Positions 40,201 to 54,527 of a stretch of DNA of 64,000 nt are shown piece by piece. Each line of letters begins with the position of its first letter. The stretch's first letter is position 1. The notes below the pieces were generated by a model that saw nothing but the letters and a program-made list of their open reading frames with translations, did no database searches and had not been told where the DNA came from. The stretch spans positions 4,995,001 through 5,059,000 of the forward strand of contig OY718807.1 of the NCBI GenBank assembly GCA_963070105.1, given 5' to 3'. This DNA is from Litomosoides sigmodontis (lineage: Eukaryota > Nematoda > Chromadorea > Rhabditida > Onchocercidae). The translations under genes and the position numbers were made by a program.

Positions 40201-40718
40201 TTGTACTATATATGTGATGGATTTTGGTTGTAGTCATTTCATGGCATTTCTTACAGGCCATCCGAGCTGCCTTAAGTTCACGGACAATATGCTTACGTCT
40301 ACCGGTAAATACGGTTGGCAATGCATTGAATGTAAAAGCTGTGCAATTTGTGGGTTTTCAGACAATGACGTTAGTTTAATCCTCGTTGAATTCTTATCCC
40401 GATTTCTTCAATAATAATGTTATCTTTTAACTTCCACAAGATTCGTCGCAGAAAAATGCTGTACTGAAGGATTTTTAAATTATATCGTTATGTTTTATAT
40501 TTATGTGCTTTTTTTTCTTTGCTTTAGAAATTTTAGATTTTGAAGGGAGTATTTTCTAGGACCAGCTACTATTCTGTGATGACTGTGATCGCGGTTTCCA
40601 CCTTTATTGTTTACGGCCACCTCTTCCACAAGCTCCGGAAGGAGAATGGAGTTGTCATTTGTGTCAAAAGCAATTTGGGGCGCAAGCATCTCTTCCAGCA
40701 ATAAATATTAAGGCATAA
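37266..40718 (+). CDS. dpff-1: d4/DPF family protein: requiem domain, C2H2 finger, double PHD finger
   Basis: Eight exons: 37266-37432, 38111-38226, 38404-38531, 38798-39023, 39220-39321, 39917-40036, 40257-40369, 40560-40718, giving 376 residues (human DPF2 has 391). Family members are BAF (SWI/SNF) subunits that read acylated histone H3. The N-terminal requiem domain is [20 protein letters not shown] followed by [10 protein letters not shown] basic RWKKRKS block comes next. An acidic run ([17 protein letters not shown]) is followed by [17 protein letters not shown], a likely nuclear signal. The Krueppel-like finger is [23 protein letters not shown]1 starts [23 protein letters not shown]2 spans [20 protein letters not shown] to WSCHLC. 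The exon 1 donor is least certain: GTCCAA at 37433 gives YPPRWKKRKS, which fits the family, but a GTTTGA donor 17 nt later is also present. Confidence 0.95.
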
Positions 40719-43000
40719 ACATGTGTCAATCTCAATTGAACCTGACACTTAGATCTTCCATCATATCCTAAAATACCACTTGCATTTCTGAATGATCTGT
40801 AATGCTTCGTTTTCAAGTTTTATTATCGTTTATATGTTAATCTGCCGGTGGAATAATTATTGTTCCTGGCCAGTAACATTTTTTTACTTTCACTTTTTTT
40901 GAGAGCTTGAAAAAAATCAAAAATCGGTCAACGGTTAACTATTCTACTGATTATTTGTGATTTGATGGTTTAAAATTTTTTTAAATGCTCATATTTAAGC
41001 TTATTTTGGAATTCAATGAAAGGGCAACTAATAACCGTCTTCATATCGCACTGGTACTATATATTTTAATGAGAAGCTTGCCTCGAAATAACGTGTCTGA
41101 ACGGGTTATCCAGAGTACTGTAATGTATTTACCGCTCTTGCCTTATGGCACAATGCCATATAAAGGGGTCTTCGGTGGGGAAAATTAGAAAGAAAAATTT
41201 TTGCAAATCTTTATAACAAGTGCTTTATATAATACGTTTGATGAAGTATTCATTTAAAATTTGTGGTTTCGGATTGTTCTATTTTTCCAATACATTGATT
41301 TTGATTTTTGCATTATCCCAATGTTGCGATAAATTCATCGTTTAAAACCAATCATTAACATTGCTAAAAATTCGACTATGGAAGTGAATCAACAAGAGCT
41401 ATAAAATGTTTCCAAATTTCTTCGTGAAGACATCAAGTCATTATGCTGTTATAATTTGAATTTTATTTAAAACTAGGCTGACTATTTGCATATTGTTAGC
41501 GTACCACATGCAACTTATCGCAAATCCATCCCTCTCACTTAATTAAATTTATTGCCTGCACGAAGTCGCAACAAATTTGATCAGTGAGATCTAATAAAAT
41601 TTGTTGTGGTAATGTATGCTCGAAACAATTCATATTTCTATCTTCCCTTCATTTTTTTTTGATCCCATTCTTTTTTCATTAACAGTTCTCACATTGCTCT
41701 ACTACTACTACTATTACTACGACCACGCAGTAGTTTCCTGCTACCGAGTACTGCTATTAACTACCTATTACTAATTACCATAACGAAATTCCAAGAAAGT
41801 TAGCTCAGACATTTCCATACAATGACTGAATCATTCGTACGACGATATGTCAGCACTGTTACAGTTCATTATTCTGTATATTTTGTATATGAAGCGGTCG
41901 GTGTCTTCAACTGGACTTTTCTTTCTGTACTCATTTCAGTGCTCTGTGAAAGTTTAATGTCACATTCAGTTGGATTAGCGAAACAGATGGATCAATGAAA
42001 CAATTTTATTTGGTTCATTTGAAACTTCTAAGTGATTTCCACACTGAACATATCTAATAAAAATATTGTAATGTGTGGGAGTAGTTGAGATGTATGCTTT
42101 TCCATTGAAAAATTTAATAACTTTGAGAGAAATGAATTATTATATGAAAACTTGGCAAGATGTAGCGTTTAAATTAAAAAAGAAATGAGCGCTATTGATT
42201 TTTGAAAGTAATATATTAGGGAAAAAAATTTCACCACAACACTTTTTCTTTCTGTCATTTTTGGAAAGGAACGTGTAAAATTTTTTTATTCGCAAGAAAT
42301 CGTAACGAACGAACGACTAAATATTTCAAATTTTCATCATCGAATAGTAAGGGAAGGGAATGGAAAACGATCCGATTTTTTTGTCAAATTTCAACAATCC
42401 ATTGTTACCGTAACGATCTAAGTGATCCATTCTGTTGCTGACAATTATTTGCGAACCATTTTGTTAGGAAATAATAATTGAAAAATTACTGACGAATTAA
42501 ACAGGCGAATTTGCGAAGCTGAACACTTCAACTCACCCAATCGTTGATGAAGTGAATTGAAATAACATCATTAACAGTAACAGTAAATGACAGTAACATC
42601 ATTTAAAGCACTTACTTCTTCATAGCTAATATTATTCGATGAGAGCATGTGGAATATATCATTTGAGGAGTGAAGAATTGGGTGAAAGGAGTGAAGACTT
42701 GACGATGCATATTCATATGCTAACGATATTATTCAGCTAACAATCAATGCAAATGAGTGTGTGTGCCTTTTAGTGATGAAAAGTTTCCAAAATTGGGAAA
42801 AAATATTTCAAACCTAAAACAATGTTCAATAAATCTGAACGATTTATTGAACATCGTCGAAAGAGTGGCGCAAAAGCTGATGGATGGCTCTGGACGGCAG
42901 GAAGGGAACCACTGGAAATTGTTTCAGATGTCCCATCCGATATAATGATTCAGGATGAATGAATTGTAATTTAAATGAGAGGAAGAGAGAGGGAGTGCGT

Positions 43001-43005
43001 GTATG

Positions 43006-43087
<82 letters not shown>
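43001..43087. repeat. (GT)n microsatellite
   Basis: About 75 bp of perfect GT following an imperfect GTGCGTGTATGTGTGTGC lead-in. Confidence 0.96.
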
Positions 43088-43090
<3 letters not shown>

Positions 43091-43508
43091 TGGAGAAGGA
43101 GGAGTAATGAAGAAAGGTGAAAAGTAAAAGTTAACGAGTTGAAGTGTTTTTACAATCAATTGGATGAAGTAGGCAGACAAGAAAAGAGAGAGAGAAAAAA
43201 AATACATTGGAATTGAAATCATACACTGTTGTACATGTAAAAAGTTGGGTATTCAAGGTGTTCGAGTTTCAAATGACTAAGGTCTTGCTACATCAGCATT
43301 GCACCAAACATGACGATCATTTACTCAGGTGGCTCTAACTCTCCCTTACTTCTATTTGAAGAGAAAACAAATAAAATTTAATAAACAGTTAGATTGCTGT
43401 TCCTCAACCACTGTTAGCAGAAAAGGTATGATTGAAATTAATTTGAAAAAAGGAAAATTGGAGAAATATTTTTTGTTTGACAATAGTTTCGTGGAATAAA
43501 AAAACAAA

Positions 43509-43647
<139 letters not shown>

Positions 43648-45112
43648 TGCTTTTTTTAGGAGCTTACAATTTAAAGTATGATTTAGCAGGATAAGCAGTA
43701 ATAGGAATTTGAGGGATGAAATGGTCGTATGTACTATTTAGAGATTCCGAGACTGAAAGCGCGTTTTTGCTAACACATTTTTTTTTGCTCCATTATAACC
43801 AATGACGGGAAGATGAAAAGCAAAATAGAACAAAGAAGCAAAGAAATTATCGAAAAAAAGGAAATGTTAGAGATTGAGATGAAATATTTCGCAAGTTTGA
43901 AGTTTGTTGTTTTCAGAATTCGCCCTGTAGCTTTCACTAACTAAGCATCAAAATCGTCCCGAAATTGAAGGAGTCCAGAAAACCAGGCTTTTTATGAACG
44001 AATACTTAATTATCCTCTTAAGTGACTAGTTTCTGAAGGCAAAAGTCTAATGTCTTAGCACGACGTTTATACCGACTTCCACCGGTCATTATTCATCCGT
44101 TAAATTGGCTAACGGAAATTGCCGCCTCAATGTCTATCTTTTATTATCGGTTGGGCAGGGAGCATAAGCCAGCTGTTGCTATTTTTAGTAATTTACATGC
44201 TATTAAACAATTTTAGGAACTCTAGAACATTCCAAGCATAAATTAATTCAACTGCTAATTACTGAATTAGCAATCAGTTACTGCATTCTTACGCTGATCG
44301 TAACTGAAGAGCGACAATTATCGCTGCGAAATTTTGTTTTCGTATTTTGAAAATTGCAAAAAATTTTCTGTATGTTCAATCATTGCTCCGACCATCTCCA
44401 TGGAAATTTGTAATTCTACTAATTGACACATGCGATCTTTGATTTTTGATGAAAAAATAAATTAAACAAATTAATATCCAATCGTTAATTAAGAAAACAA
44501 ACAATACTATTCCAAGCATTTCAACAATCTTTTCCCTCATTTTTTTTCAATTTTTTAAATGAAATGACTTTATCAGATGTGAAAAATACACTTTGACTAC
44601 ATTAATGTCACACTGTAAATGAAGCTCTTCTTTTGTGTTTTGAAATGTGTCAATTTCATTCATTTCCACTTATTTATTAAAAAATTAAACTACGCTTTTT
44701 GCTTCTCATTTTTTTCGTTTTACTCAATTTAGTCAATTTCGAACTGTATGGCTGATTTTGCGATTACTTAATTTGGCATGAATTTATTTCAAATATTTTT
44801 ATTTATTTAATTTTAGGACTTTGAAAACAGCAATTTCAACATTTCGTTATTGTGAAGTGAAAAAAATCCGTTTATGCGTGATTTAGCAATGAAATAAGCC
44901 ATTTATTTGAATTCGTGAAGTTTGCAAAAGTTGCTTGTTTTCCAAAAAAAAATTTTATAAAAAAAACAACACGAAATATTTTCGATTAATTAGGAAAAGA
45001 TTAGGGAATTGGAAGAAATACAGAATTTATTGACAATCATTTTTCAAACAATTTCAACAGCAGCAAGGAGAGAGTACACTTAAGAAATAGGTTGAATTAT
45101 TCCTAGGCTCAG

Positions 45113-45153
45113 AGAGAGAGAGAGATGGAGAGAGGGAGAAAGAGAGAGAGAGG
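45113..45153. repeat. GA-rich simple repeat
   Basis: Imperfect GAGAGA tract interrupted by T and GG. Confidence 0.8.
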
Positions 45154-47206
45154 ACGACTCCTTATCGCTTCATTTATTTCATTACAAATTTAGGAATGCT
45201 AGTGAAATGAAGCGACAAACTTTTAATTCATCCGAAGAATTAATGAGAGAGAAAAAAGTACGCTCTTTCATTTTCATCCTTTGCACTAAAAAGTCATCCG
45301 ACTGTTTTTTTCCCTTTGCTATAATCTAATATTAACTAACGTAATTCCATCAGCTAGCTCTTCTTATTAACTTTACTGGCGCAAATGCTGAAACTAAAAA
45401 AAAATGTATAAATCGTTCAAGCTTAGATGATTTTTACTTCAGCTAATCAGCAATTCGTTGAGTGAAATATTGAAAAATAGAAGAGTTTTCCAAGGGAAAA
45501 TATTTTAAAATGGAAATATTAATTGTTTATTTTTTCTCAATGTTTTACTTTTTTCAAGATTTACAGGAAATATTTTTAGTTTAATAAATTATTTATTGTT
45601 CGCTCAAATTTTCTTCTGCGCGTTTTTCTTAATAGCTTTTTACCAATTTGGTAATTTAAGTCTTCAAACTGCACCACTAGAAATGCTAATCAAATCATTT
45701 GTCTGTCATCCATCGTCTGTTAGATTAATTTTTAATTAGAGTATTTCTAAATTATTTTTGTAGAAGCAGTCGGGGAGAATGAGAGCGGCTTCAAAAAAGA
45801 AGTTTATCATTAGGCACCAGGTGCATCCCATACCAAATACTTCCTGTCTGATTAAGTTCCCTTGATTTCCTCGAAGTTTCGAACTTTGACTTTATGATCA
45901 ACGCAGCGCTAAGTTTGCTTTTTCACAAACAAAAAAGTGTGCTAAACATTGAATTTAGAATTTTTCTTTTATGTTATTTGTGCGAATACAGCAAACCTCA
46001 GATGTTCGTGCCGAGATATCGCAGGTTTCATTGTGGCAAAATAAGTTGAAATTAAATTGGAAGAAATTTCAGCTTCTATCAAATCAAATGGCTGTTGCTA
46101 TTCCGTCTAATGTTACCGTTTATTGTTATTCTACAAATAGGCTAATAATGCAAAGATAATATTTTTCGCATTTTCAACGAGGTAATTCATTTGCTAATTA
46201 ACTATTTTAATAATTAAAGAAGATGAGGTTATGCATATCCGGGGTAAAAATTTAGCTGTTGTTTCAAAAAGTTGTTCGCAAGATATTGACGAATTTCAAT
46301 CTAGCTTCGACTTTTTAAATTGAAAAGTTGATGAAATGGCTTTTTTACTGGCATTTTAAATTTATGTAAAAGGGTGAAAAAATTTGACTGGAATAGCTTG
46401 CTTAAATCTACGCGTTCTTTCATTCAAGCACTAATTTTTGATTGCAAGACCAGAAGAAAAAAATAGCTTAATTTATTTGTGTATTCATGGAAAATTAAAT
46501 AAATTACTTTTTTCTCACAGAGCAACTTTCAAATGCTTCTTTTATAACGAAAATTTTTCGACCTAAAAATTGGTTGTTAACTGCCCAGAGTTTTTCTCTG
46601 AGCATTTTAGCTTGAGGTGTTTTGAAGTGGAAATTAAGCTTTGTGTGGTATAAGAGACGAATGAGTCTATTTGAATGCCATTAAAGGGCATTTTAAATGT
46701 AATATAATTTGCTACACTCAAAATTAATATTAACGGAATTTGATTAAACTAAGGCTAAGAGCGATGAGCATGAGGGGATTTCAGTCACAACTTGAAATGC
46801 GCTAAATTGTAGTAAGTAAATTTGCTGTGTAGTAGGCGAAGCAGCACTGATCGTTTTTTTAGCTCTTCTTTTCCAACAAATATCAAAAATTTAACTAGTA
46901 GAAGGTGAAGGCTAACTTTTCGCAATCTTTCAAAGGAAAATAATACTCGTTTATTGGGCTGTAATTAATTTCAAATATTGCCGTAATTAATAACTTCAAT
47001 ATTTTAAAATTATTTGCATTCCGTTGTCTTTGCCTTGAGAAGTGTCGGCATTCCTTTAGCATTCGTGACATGCGTTGATTTGTGGGATAAATTGTTAATT
47101 TGTCACAACTAGCTAACTTCTTTCTTAGCAAATTTACTCCATCAGATAGAGGCATACTGTTTTGGGGGTAATTAATGAACACATTAGTGTTAGCACACAT
47201 TCGCAG

Positions 47207-47317
47207 TGCTGTGATATGATAAGATCTTCGAGCTACGAAGACGTTTATTTGCTTGTCTTGCCGTCCACACGTAATTACAACCGACGTAGCTTACCCCATG
47301 TTTTCCTGAACTAATGA
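47207..47317 (+). other. Possible orphan exon
   Basis: After an acceptor-like ATTCGCAG there is a 36-codon open frame with balanced composition (SSSYEDVYLLVLPSTRNYNR), in a G+C-richer island of otherwise A+T-rich DNA. No donor or partner exon was established and the sequence is not recognised. Confidence 0.18.
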
Positions 47318-47768
47318 AGTAGGACGAGAGGATTAGCGAAAATTACGCCCAACACGGAGTGCATGGCTCGGTGCGAGGAACATATTAAAGTATTGCGTGC
47401 AGAAGATCAATTTACTGCGCTACTGAAACCATTTTACTAATTGATCGGTCTTGTCATATTTATGCTAGCAATACTTACGACGTTGATATCAGTAGTGTTG
47501 CAACAGTAATATGGATTAGCTGCTAGCTGTGTATTATTTACGTGAAAATTTTGCGAATTTTACTTTGAAATTGGAAAAGGGAAATTTTACAACGTTGTTT
47601 TTGCAACAAATATGTTGCAGTTGCGAAATAAACAAATTTCGATGATTTCAGATTCGCCTGATAGCCAATAGTGGATTTTATTAAATCAAATCAAGCTTTA
47701 ATGTTTGAAAAAAGGATTCAGAAATCGTTTAATAATTGATGTTATTAATTTGATGTGCATGTGTCGAG

Positions 47769-47906
47769 ATGTCCGCCAGGCCCGATCTAGCTTCTCCTAT
47801 GAGACAGGCCTTTCAGACATACCGAATCAATTTCGGCGCAAGATTTCTTGACTTCTTTGAAAATTCCTTCATTTTCATCACATCTCACACTGTTTCTCCT
47901 CTCTAA
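47769..47906 (+). other. Possible short ORF or exon
   Basis: An ATG-started frame of about 45 codons reading MSARPDLASPMRQAFQTYRI then NFGARFLDFFENS, in a second G+C-richer island. It is too short for ordinary ORF detection. It could be a 5' exon of a transcript running to stomatin B (50.5 kb), but no donor was fixed. Confidence 0.2.
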
Positions 47907-50502
47907 CACTCCTTGCATAAGTCGTTTCTAGTATAAGTTATCCTTTAGATTAAAGTTTAGTTGAGAAAATAAAATCGCAAATTCCAAAAAATCGACGATA
48001 AAATTAATTCGTTTTCCTCATCACCAACATTAGGATAGTTTTGCTTTTTTCTCGTCAAAATGTAGCCATTCGACAATGAGTAAGTGCACTTTTCTTTGTT
48101 AATTGCCCAGTTGATTTTGGAAGAGCTTGAAATTATAAGATTTTTACTACTAAAGAGATAAGTGGAAATTTTAAAATAACACGACGCGAATAGTACCATT
48201 TAATGATAGCAGTCATCCTTATCAGTCCCACTGAAGCTATTTGTCTTTTCGTAGGCATATGCTTCGTATCGTAACTTAAAACATTGAAATTACGATAAAT
48301 TTATGTTTGCACACTACTAAATTATTCTATTTTACTACTACAATGCAGCAGCATTGACCAGTTTGATTAACAAAATTTAAAAATTTTGATTACGCTAACA
48401 GTTGCTGCACTGACAACCATTGTTTTTTAAAGTGCCTTAGATTGTCAAGCTAAGCTAAAACTTCTGGCTCGCTGCTACCTTTCATCGTTCAGTAACTTCT
48501 CAATTGCTCCCTCACAGAAGCTCTTCCCACTTCCCTTTAAATTTGCCGATTTTTCAACATTCCTCTATAGCAATGTATAAGCGATTGAAATTGAAGCATC
48601 GCTGCGACAACAATAAATAACACGTTGCTGCTGCTGCCGCTGCTGCTGATGCACTGATAGTAAGTAATTGATGGAAATGATTAGGGGAAGATGAAAGGAT
48701 GATTGAGCGATCGGAAATTGGGAAGCAATTGCATTGTTAGCTGGAACTTTGTTGAAATGTTTAACTTGCGAAGTTTGATTGGAAGAGTAATACTGAAATG
48801 ATTTCGTGGGAAATATTTTCAGAGTAAAATAAATGAGCAGAGCGGGCGGAAGGCCAGGGTTTCCATGGTTAGCAATTTGAACTTGTTCGGATGACTAATC
48901 AGTAAAGTGCCCCACGCTTGTTTGAATTTAATTAGATGCTAACTAATATGTGTGATGGCTACTGCTAGCTTTATTAGTCGTCGCTATTGACTTCTCAAAG
49001 GCTTCATTTTTCTGTTTGTCTAAAAAGGAAAGGAAAGCGAAAAGACCGTTTTCGCAAAATTTATCTGTAAAGTATTGTTAGTTTATTGTTTTGGAAGAAA
49101 AAAAGCTTTGATTAATGCACTCAAAGAGATGGAAAATAAATCGAAGAATACGACAAGGTGTACGATGAAATTAAAGAATTGAAATTAAATAATTTTATTT
49201 ATATTAATGTAAATTAGGGACTCTCACATAAATTACTGTGTTCCACTAATTTGTACCCTCACGTCAATTACTGTATCTAACTTATCTGACTAATTATTGT
49301 ACGTTTGCTAAGAACGCACTAACTAGCTGTCATTTTGCATTTGCATTGATGATCGACTGATCTGTTTGATTTTAAAATCAAAATGCTTAATGTTTACAAG
49401 CTTAAAGTTTAGAATGGGAGCAAAATTCATCAGATAATTTGTAGTCATCTTGATTACGCTTATATCATTTAAAATTATTAATTTAAATTCAAATAAATTG
49501 GTGTAACACTGCTACTTATCCGTTCATCATTTGCATTTGCATGAGAAGAAGTTAGCGTCTGAAATGTGAACAAATTTTTTTTTTAAATTTTGCACAATAA
49601 ATCATTGAAGAAAGAATCACTCTAAATTGCAGCAACTTTGCTTTAAAAAAAACCCTCCTTACTTTCATTGTTTAGGAAAGAAAGGAAAAAAAAGCAAAGG
49701 GATTATCACGAATTTTTACTTCATTTGACACTTTCAAAAATAGACAAATATTAGAGAAATGCGTAAGTTTACGCTTTCCCTCTCTTCCGATCAGTGACGG
49801 AGCATTTCACGTTTTAGGTTCAATTTACTAAAATTTGTCACTTTGCGTAAAAAAATTCACATATTGCTGTTGCCGTTGTTGCTGTGGGTGGAAAGGTAGT
49901 AGATATTGCTCTGTTGAATTTACCTGTTGCACAAGGCTCTCTGAAGGTATTATCTCTCTTCTCTGTCCATCCCATTTATCTTTTATCAATTTGCCCCTCT
50001 AATTTATCATTCCGTTTAGCAATGGGCTAAGTTGCATTTGGACAAGTGTCGCGACAAATTTGAAAAATAGCAAGTTAGAAAAAGCGAACAAATGTTTTTG
50101 TTGTATTGTTGAAAAAATTTGACAAAACTTCTTTTCCAATGCAATGATCGCTTTTTTATTTCCAACGTTTGCAAATTCTTTCATTGCTAAATTTATCCAT
50201 TTATTTGTTTTCTTTTTTTTTCCTCAAATTATATTAAATATAAGTGAAAACAAGATCACTATTGGGGCAAACAGAGGACAACTGACGGTGTCCATTGGTA
50301 TTTGAGGAGGGAGATTGGTCGAAATCTCGAAGCGGAAAAAACCTACTTTCAAATTTGCTATCACTGCTTCAATCTCATCTTTCATTGATATTTATTTTGG
50401 AGCAGGAAAAAGTTTTCGTTTTTTGAACAACGATAGTTGGATTGAATTGAGCTTTTTATAGACCGTACGAGACTAATAAATGATAGAGATTCTGACGTCA
50501 AT
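47907..50502. other. Region 5' of stomatin B
   Basis: A+T-rich, with a short CTG/CCG-type trinucleotide patch at about 48,625-48,652. It should contain the stomatin B promoter. No gene is recognised. Confidence 0.5.
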
Positions 50503-53500
50503 ATGAGCAACGACGTGGAAAGACTTAAATTTCCTTCCGAGCGAATGGGCCGACGCTTCACGCTTAATCCGTTGATTTTTGCTAAGGAGGAACGTGAACT
50601 AAGACGGCAGTCGCTGGCACAACTCAAATTATCATACTATCCATTAAATGCTCATCGTAAGTTTTGCATTTTATAATCGATCAATAATTAACTTATGTGT
50701 TGCTCTCTGGCATACTTAGTAAGCAGCGTTGTGGAAAGACTTTTGCAAACATTGTTTCATGCGTGTGCCTTCAAGCATTCATCCACTTTAGCGCACAACT
50801 CAATTCTTACTTCATACTGAGATAGGCGATTCCCCAAATATAATTGACCATATTACTATTTTTTTAAGTTAAACTTTAAAAATATGCGTGACGAAATCGT
50901 TCTCGCTGATTTTACAACGGCGAGTTGAAATTTTTTCTTTAACTGAACTTGAATGAGGAGAGCTTAGAGTTGAAAATTTCTGTCTATAATTTCCAAATTA
51001 ACTATATGTTATCATTGAAGTGATCGTTATCGTAAAAAGCCATTTCAGTTTAAACTGAATTTCAATTTATCACGAAATAACTGCCAACAACAACATTGCA
51101 ATTTTCCCGTCAAACGGGGTTGCATTAAACTTTCATCAAACGTAATGTAAAATTCTTATCGTAGCTTTGATGTAAGTAAATTCAGACTAAAGATAAATTT
51201 GAAATTGGACAGGTCAGAAGTTGTGCGCGATGATTATTGATTGATGATTGACCAATCAATATGAGAGTAGTTTTAGTGAAATTTGCATAAAATAATGCAA
51301 TATGTTCTCAAATGAATGAGTGATCTTCACCTCAGCGATTCAAACTTGTAGGAAGTAGCAGGGAAAGGTGACAAACAGAAATAATTGTAGCGCGACAGAA
51401 GTTTCTGTGAAAAATTTTTCTCAATTTTTTCTCATCGCAAAAAATCAAGGAAGAAGGAATTTTACTGGCAAAATTTTTCTTACGTTTTTTTTTTGCTTCA
51501 CTTTTCCACATCTATAATTTTAATGCTTCGGAACTTTTTTCCAAATTACTTACTGACGTGATAAATTATGCTTTTTGCGTGCTACATCATAACAAATGTT
51601 CGCTTCCTTAGTTTTCATAAAATGTTTGAAAATTAATTTTTGAAATTTCTTTTTTCTGACAGGAACCAAAATACCTTCCTTCCTCACAGCTATTGGTATT
51701 CAGTAGTCTCGTAGTTTCAATATTTCAATATTTCTTCGTACTTAAAGTGTTAATCGTTGAAGTGTGAGTGACATTTTAAGCGGATACTTATGATAGTGGC
51801 GTGGGATTCTGTGGATGGTTTGTCATTGTGATTTCTTGGATTCTATTCGTTTCCACGTTTCCCGTGTCTATTTGCTTTTGTCTTAAGGTAACATTTTCCT
51901 GGTTGATTAATATATCTGAAAGTTACAAATCCATTCCAAGGTATCTTTCAATTGTAGCAAATATTAAACGAATGGTTACTGCTTAACTTAAAAATTGCAG
52001 GTTACTTTCCTCAAATTTAAGAAAAAGATTGAAAATTTCTTTTTTACTCGAAAATTAACTGTGCGGTTTCTTCAGGTGGTGCGGGAATATGAAAGAGCTG
52101 TAATATTTCGATTGGGTAGGTTAATTGGAGGTGGTGCAAAGGGTCCAGGTACAGTCGAAAATTTTTTTTAAATTAATATTTGCAACCAAAAGTTTTTTTA
52201 TTCTTAACCCTTCTTTACTGAGGAATGTTCAAAAGTTTTAAAAAATGTCGTCAATTAAATTTCAGGTATATTTTTTGTATTACCATGTGTAGAGTCATAT
52301 GCTAAAGTGGATTTACGCACAGTATCATTCAACGTACCACCGCAAGAAGTTTGTTTTTCACGTACCTAATTGTTTCAATTATTTTTATCTGATTTTGATT
52401 TGTTGAATTTACAGCGCTTTCTTTTAATGCCTTCTAAAATAATTCGCCAAATAGCATTTGTCTGATTAACAAGTTGATTTAATTGAGCTAATTGATAAAT
52501 TACTCATTTGTCATTAACGCGTCTGCCAACGTGTCACACGCATAATGCAGTAACTGTCTAAGAAAATACCTTCTCTAAAATGATGTTAGCTTAGTGATCA
52601 ACAGTGATAGAGCTACTGATAAGATTGCTGCCATATTGCTATGACGAGGGAGTGAGTAATGCACGTTTCTTGCAAATTCATCTTTCCCTTCCTCATCACA
52701 TTCTCGTGCAGATTCTAACGAAAGATTCCGTAACGGTAAGCGTAGATGCAGTGGTGTACTATCGGATATGCAACGCTACAATATCAGTGGCAAACGTGGA
52801 AAATGTTCACCACTCCACCAGACTGTTGGCGCAAACGACACTGCGCAATATGCTTGGCATCAAAAGTCTGTCGGAAATTTTATCCGATCGCGATGCTATT
52901 GCACTGTCCATGCAGGTTAATTTCCATTATTCCCAGGAAAATGCAAGAACAGTGTGATTTTGGATAGTTGCAAGAAATGTTTCAGAAGTGGAAAAAAAAA
53001 GCATTTTGATTGGCATTTAAATTCGTTTTTTGAAGTAATTTTTTTTTGTTAATTTTGTTAAATTTTTGTAATTTGGTATAATCGCTTTCGTGATTTCTTT
53101 AAAATTTACAATTTCGTTTGGCATAATGGGGATATTTAAATTGATGACACATCTCACAAAGTTTTTCCTCATGAACACCCGATATGATTGATATGTGTTG
53201 GCGTTCCCTTTCCAGGCACTTCTAGACGACGTCACGGAAAGATGGGGCATCAAAGTGGAAAGAGTTGAAATGTAAATTATCGTTTACCTCTATTTGTAAC
53301 ACGAACAATGTGCTCATCAAATATCCGTAGCAATTCCCTTCGACATAAACTACTTCACTTCGTCCTCAGCTCTCTCTTACGTTCCCGAAGTCATTAATTA
53401 GCTGAACGGGAAATTCAACCATTGCAGGATTGTATTCTGCTTGCTTTTATCGATAACAGCAATCTTTTTCCACCGTAATGATGGCGCAAATGGTGCATCC

Positions 53501-54393
53501 ATTTGCGCTATTTTTCCTGCACTATTGCAGTTGTGAAAGTGACGATGTCCATGCTTCCTTAAAATTTCAGAAAGGATGTCCGTCTTCCGATACAACTACA
53601 ACGTGCTATGGCTGCTGAAGCAGAAGCAACACGTGAAGCAAGAGCTAAGGTTTCTCTCCCTCTCGTATTTTGCAGGCCTGAAAAGTACTTTATTACTAGC
53701 AAACAGTAGTCTCCTTAATCTCAGGAGAACTGTAAAGGTGGTGTGAAAAAAGAAGTAAAAAAAGCAAAAAATTACGACGCCAACAACATTTCTGTGAAAA
53801 CATTGTGTATTTGATGAGTGCTGTGGGAACAAATAATTCCCTTCTTTGAGTAATGACTTCTGTTAAAATCTGATTTACTTGCGGAAGATATTGATTTTTC
53901 TTCCTATACAGCTCGAAGGTTTCAAATTGTGAAAATTTTTCTCGAAATTTTGCCCTTATATTCATCCATCAATTCTAAATCATTTCGCGTTTTGCAGGTG
54001 ATTGTAGCGGAAGGTGAACAGAAAGCATCGCATTCACTTCAGGAAGCGGCATCGACGATATCAAAATCGCCTGCAGCACTGCAATTGCGCTATTTGCAAA
54101 CACTGTGTAGCATCGCGTAAGAATTTAAAATAATTTTTTGGAGCGAAGTATGTCGGAAAAAAAAGTAATTAAGTTATATTTATCATTAAGTCTTTCACTT
54201 CTAAAAATTTAATGTTCTGAAATTTAACATGAATTTAATTGAGCAAACAGACTATTTGGTATTAATGATTAAATCGAAGTTTCAATTTCTATCTCAATTT
54301 TTTTTCTGATTTAGCGCTGAAAAAAATTCAACGATAATTTTCCCGCTACCGATGGAACTCATTCGGCGTTTTATCGATGGTATGCCTGCTTGA
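50503..54393 (+). CDS. Stomatin/band-7 family protein B
   Basis: Nine exons: 50503-50656, 51781-51887, 52076-52148, 52266-52348, 52712-52915, 53216-53271, 53571-53649, 53998-54116, 54315-54393, giving 317 residues. It is a paralogue of stomatin A with the same exon phases, except that A's sixth exon (135 nt) is split here into 56 + 79 nt. The N-terminal tail is longer and basic (MSNDVERLKFPSERMGRR). The membrane hairpin is GFCGWFVIVISWILFVSTFP. The band-7 blocks are [52 protein letters not shown] and [20 protein letters not shown]. The C-terminus is [18 protein letters not shown] and ends soon after. It probably acts as a channel-regulating membrane scaffold like its family. The exon 2 acceptor ends in AAG. 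The first intron (1.1 kb) makes exon 1 somewhat less certain than the rest. Confidence 0.94.
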
Positions 54394-54521
54394 ATACGCA
54401 TTCCAGACATATTTGCATTCTAATTTCAATAAGCGATGTGAAGTAGTTGTTCCGTGCACAGTTGTTGATGAAATTGCAATTCGTTAAAGCGAAACGATCA
54501 CTTTATTTGTTGTATTCCTTA

Positions 54522-54527
54522 ATAAAT
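54522..54527 (+). terminator. Polyadenylation signal of stomatin B
   Basis: AATAAA 129 nt after the stop codon. Confidence 0.45.
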
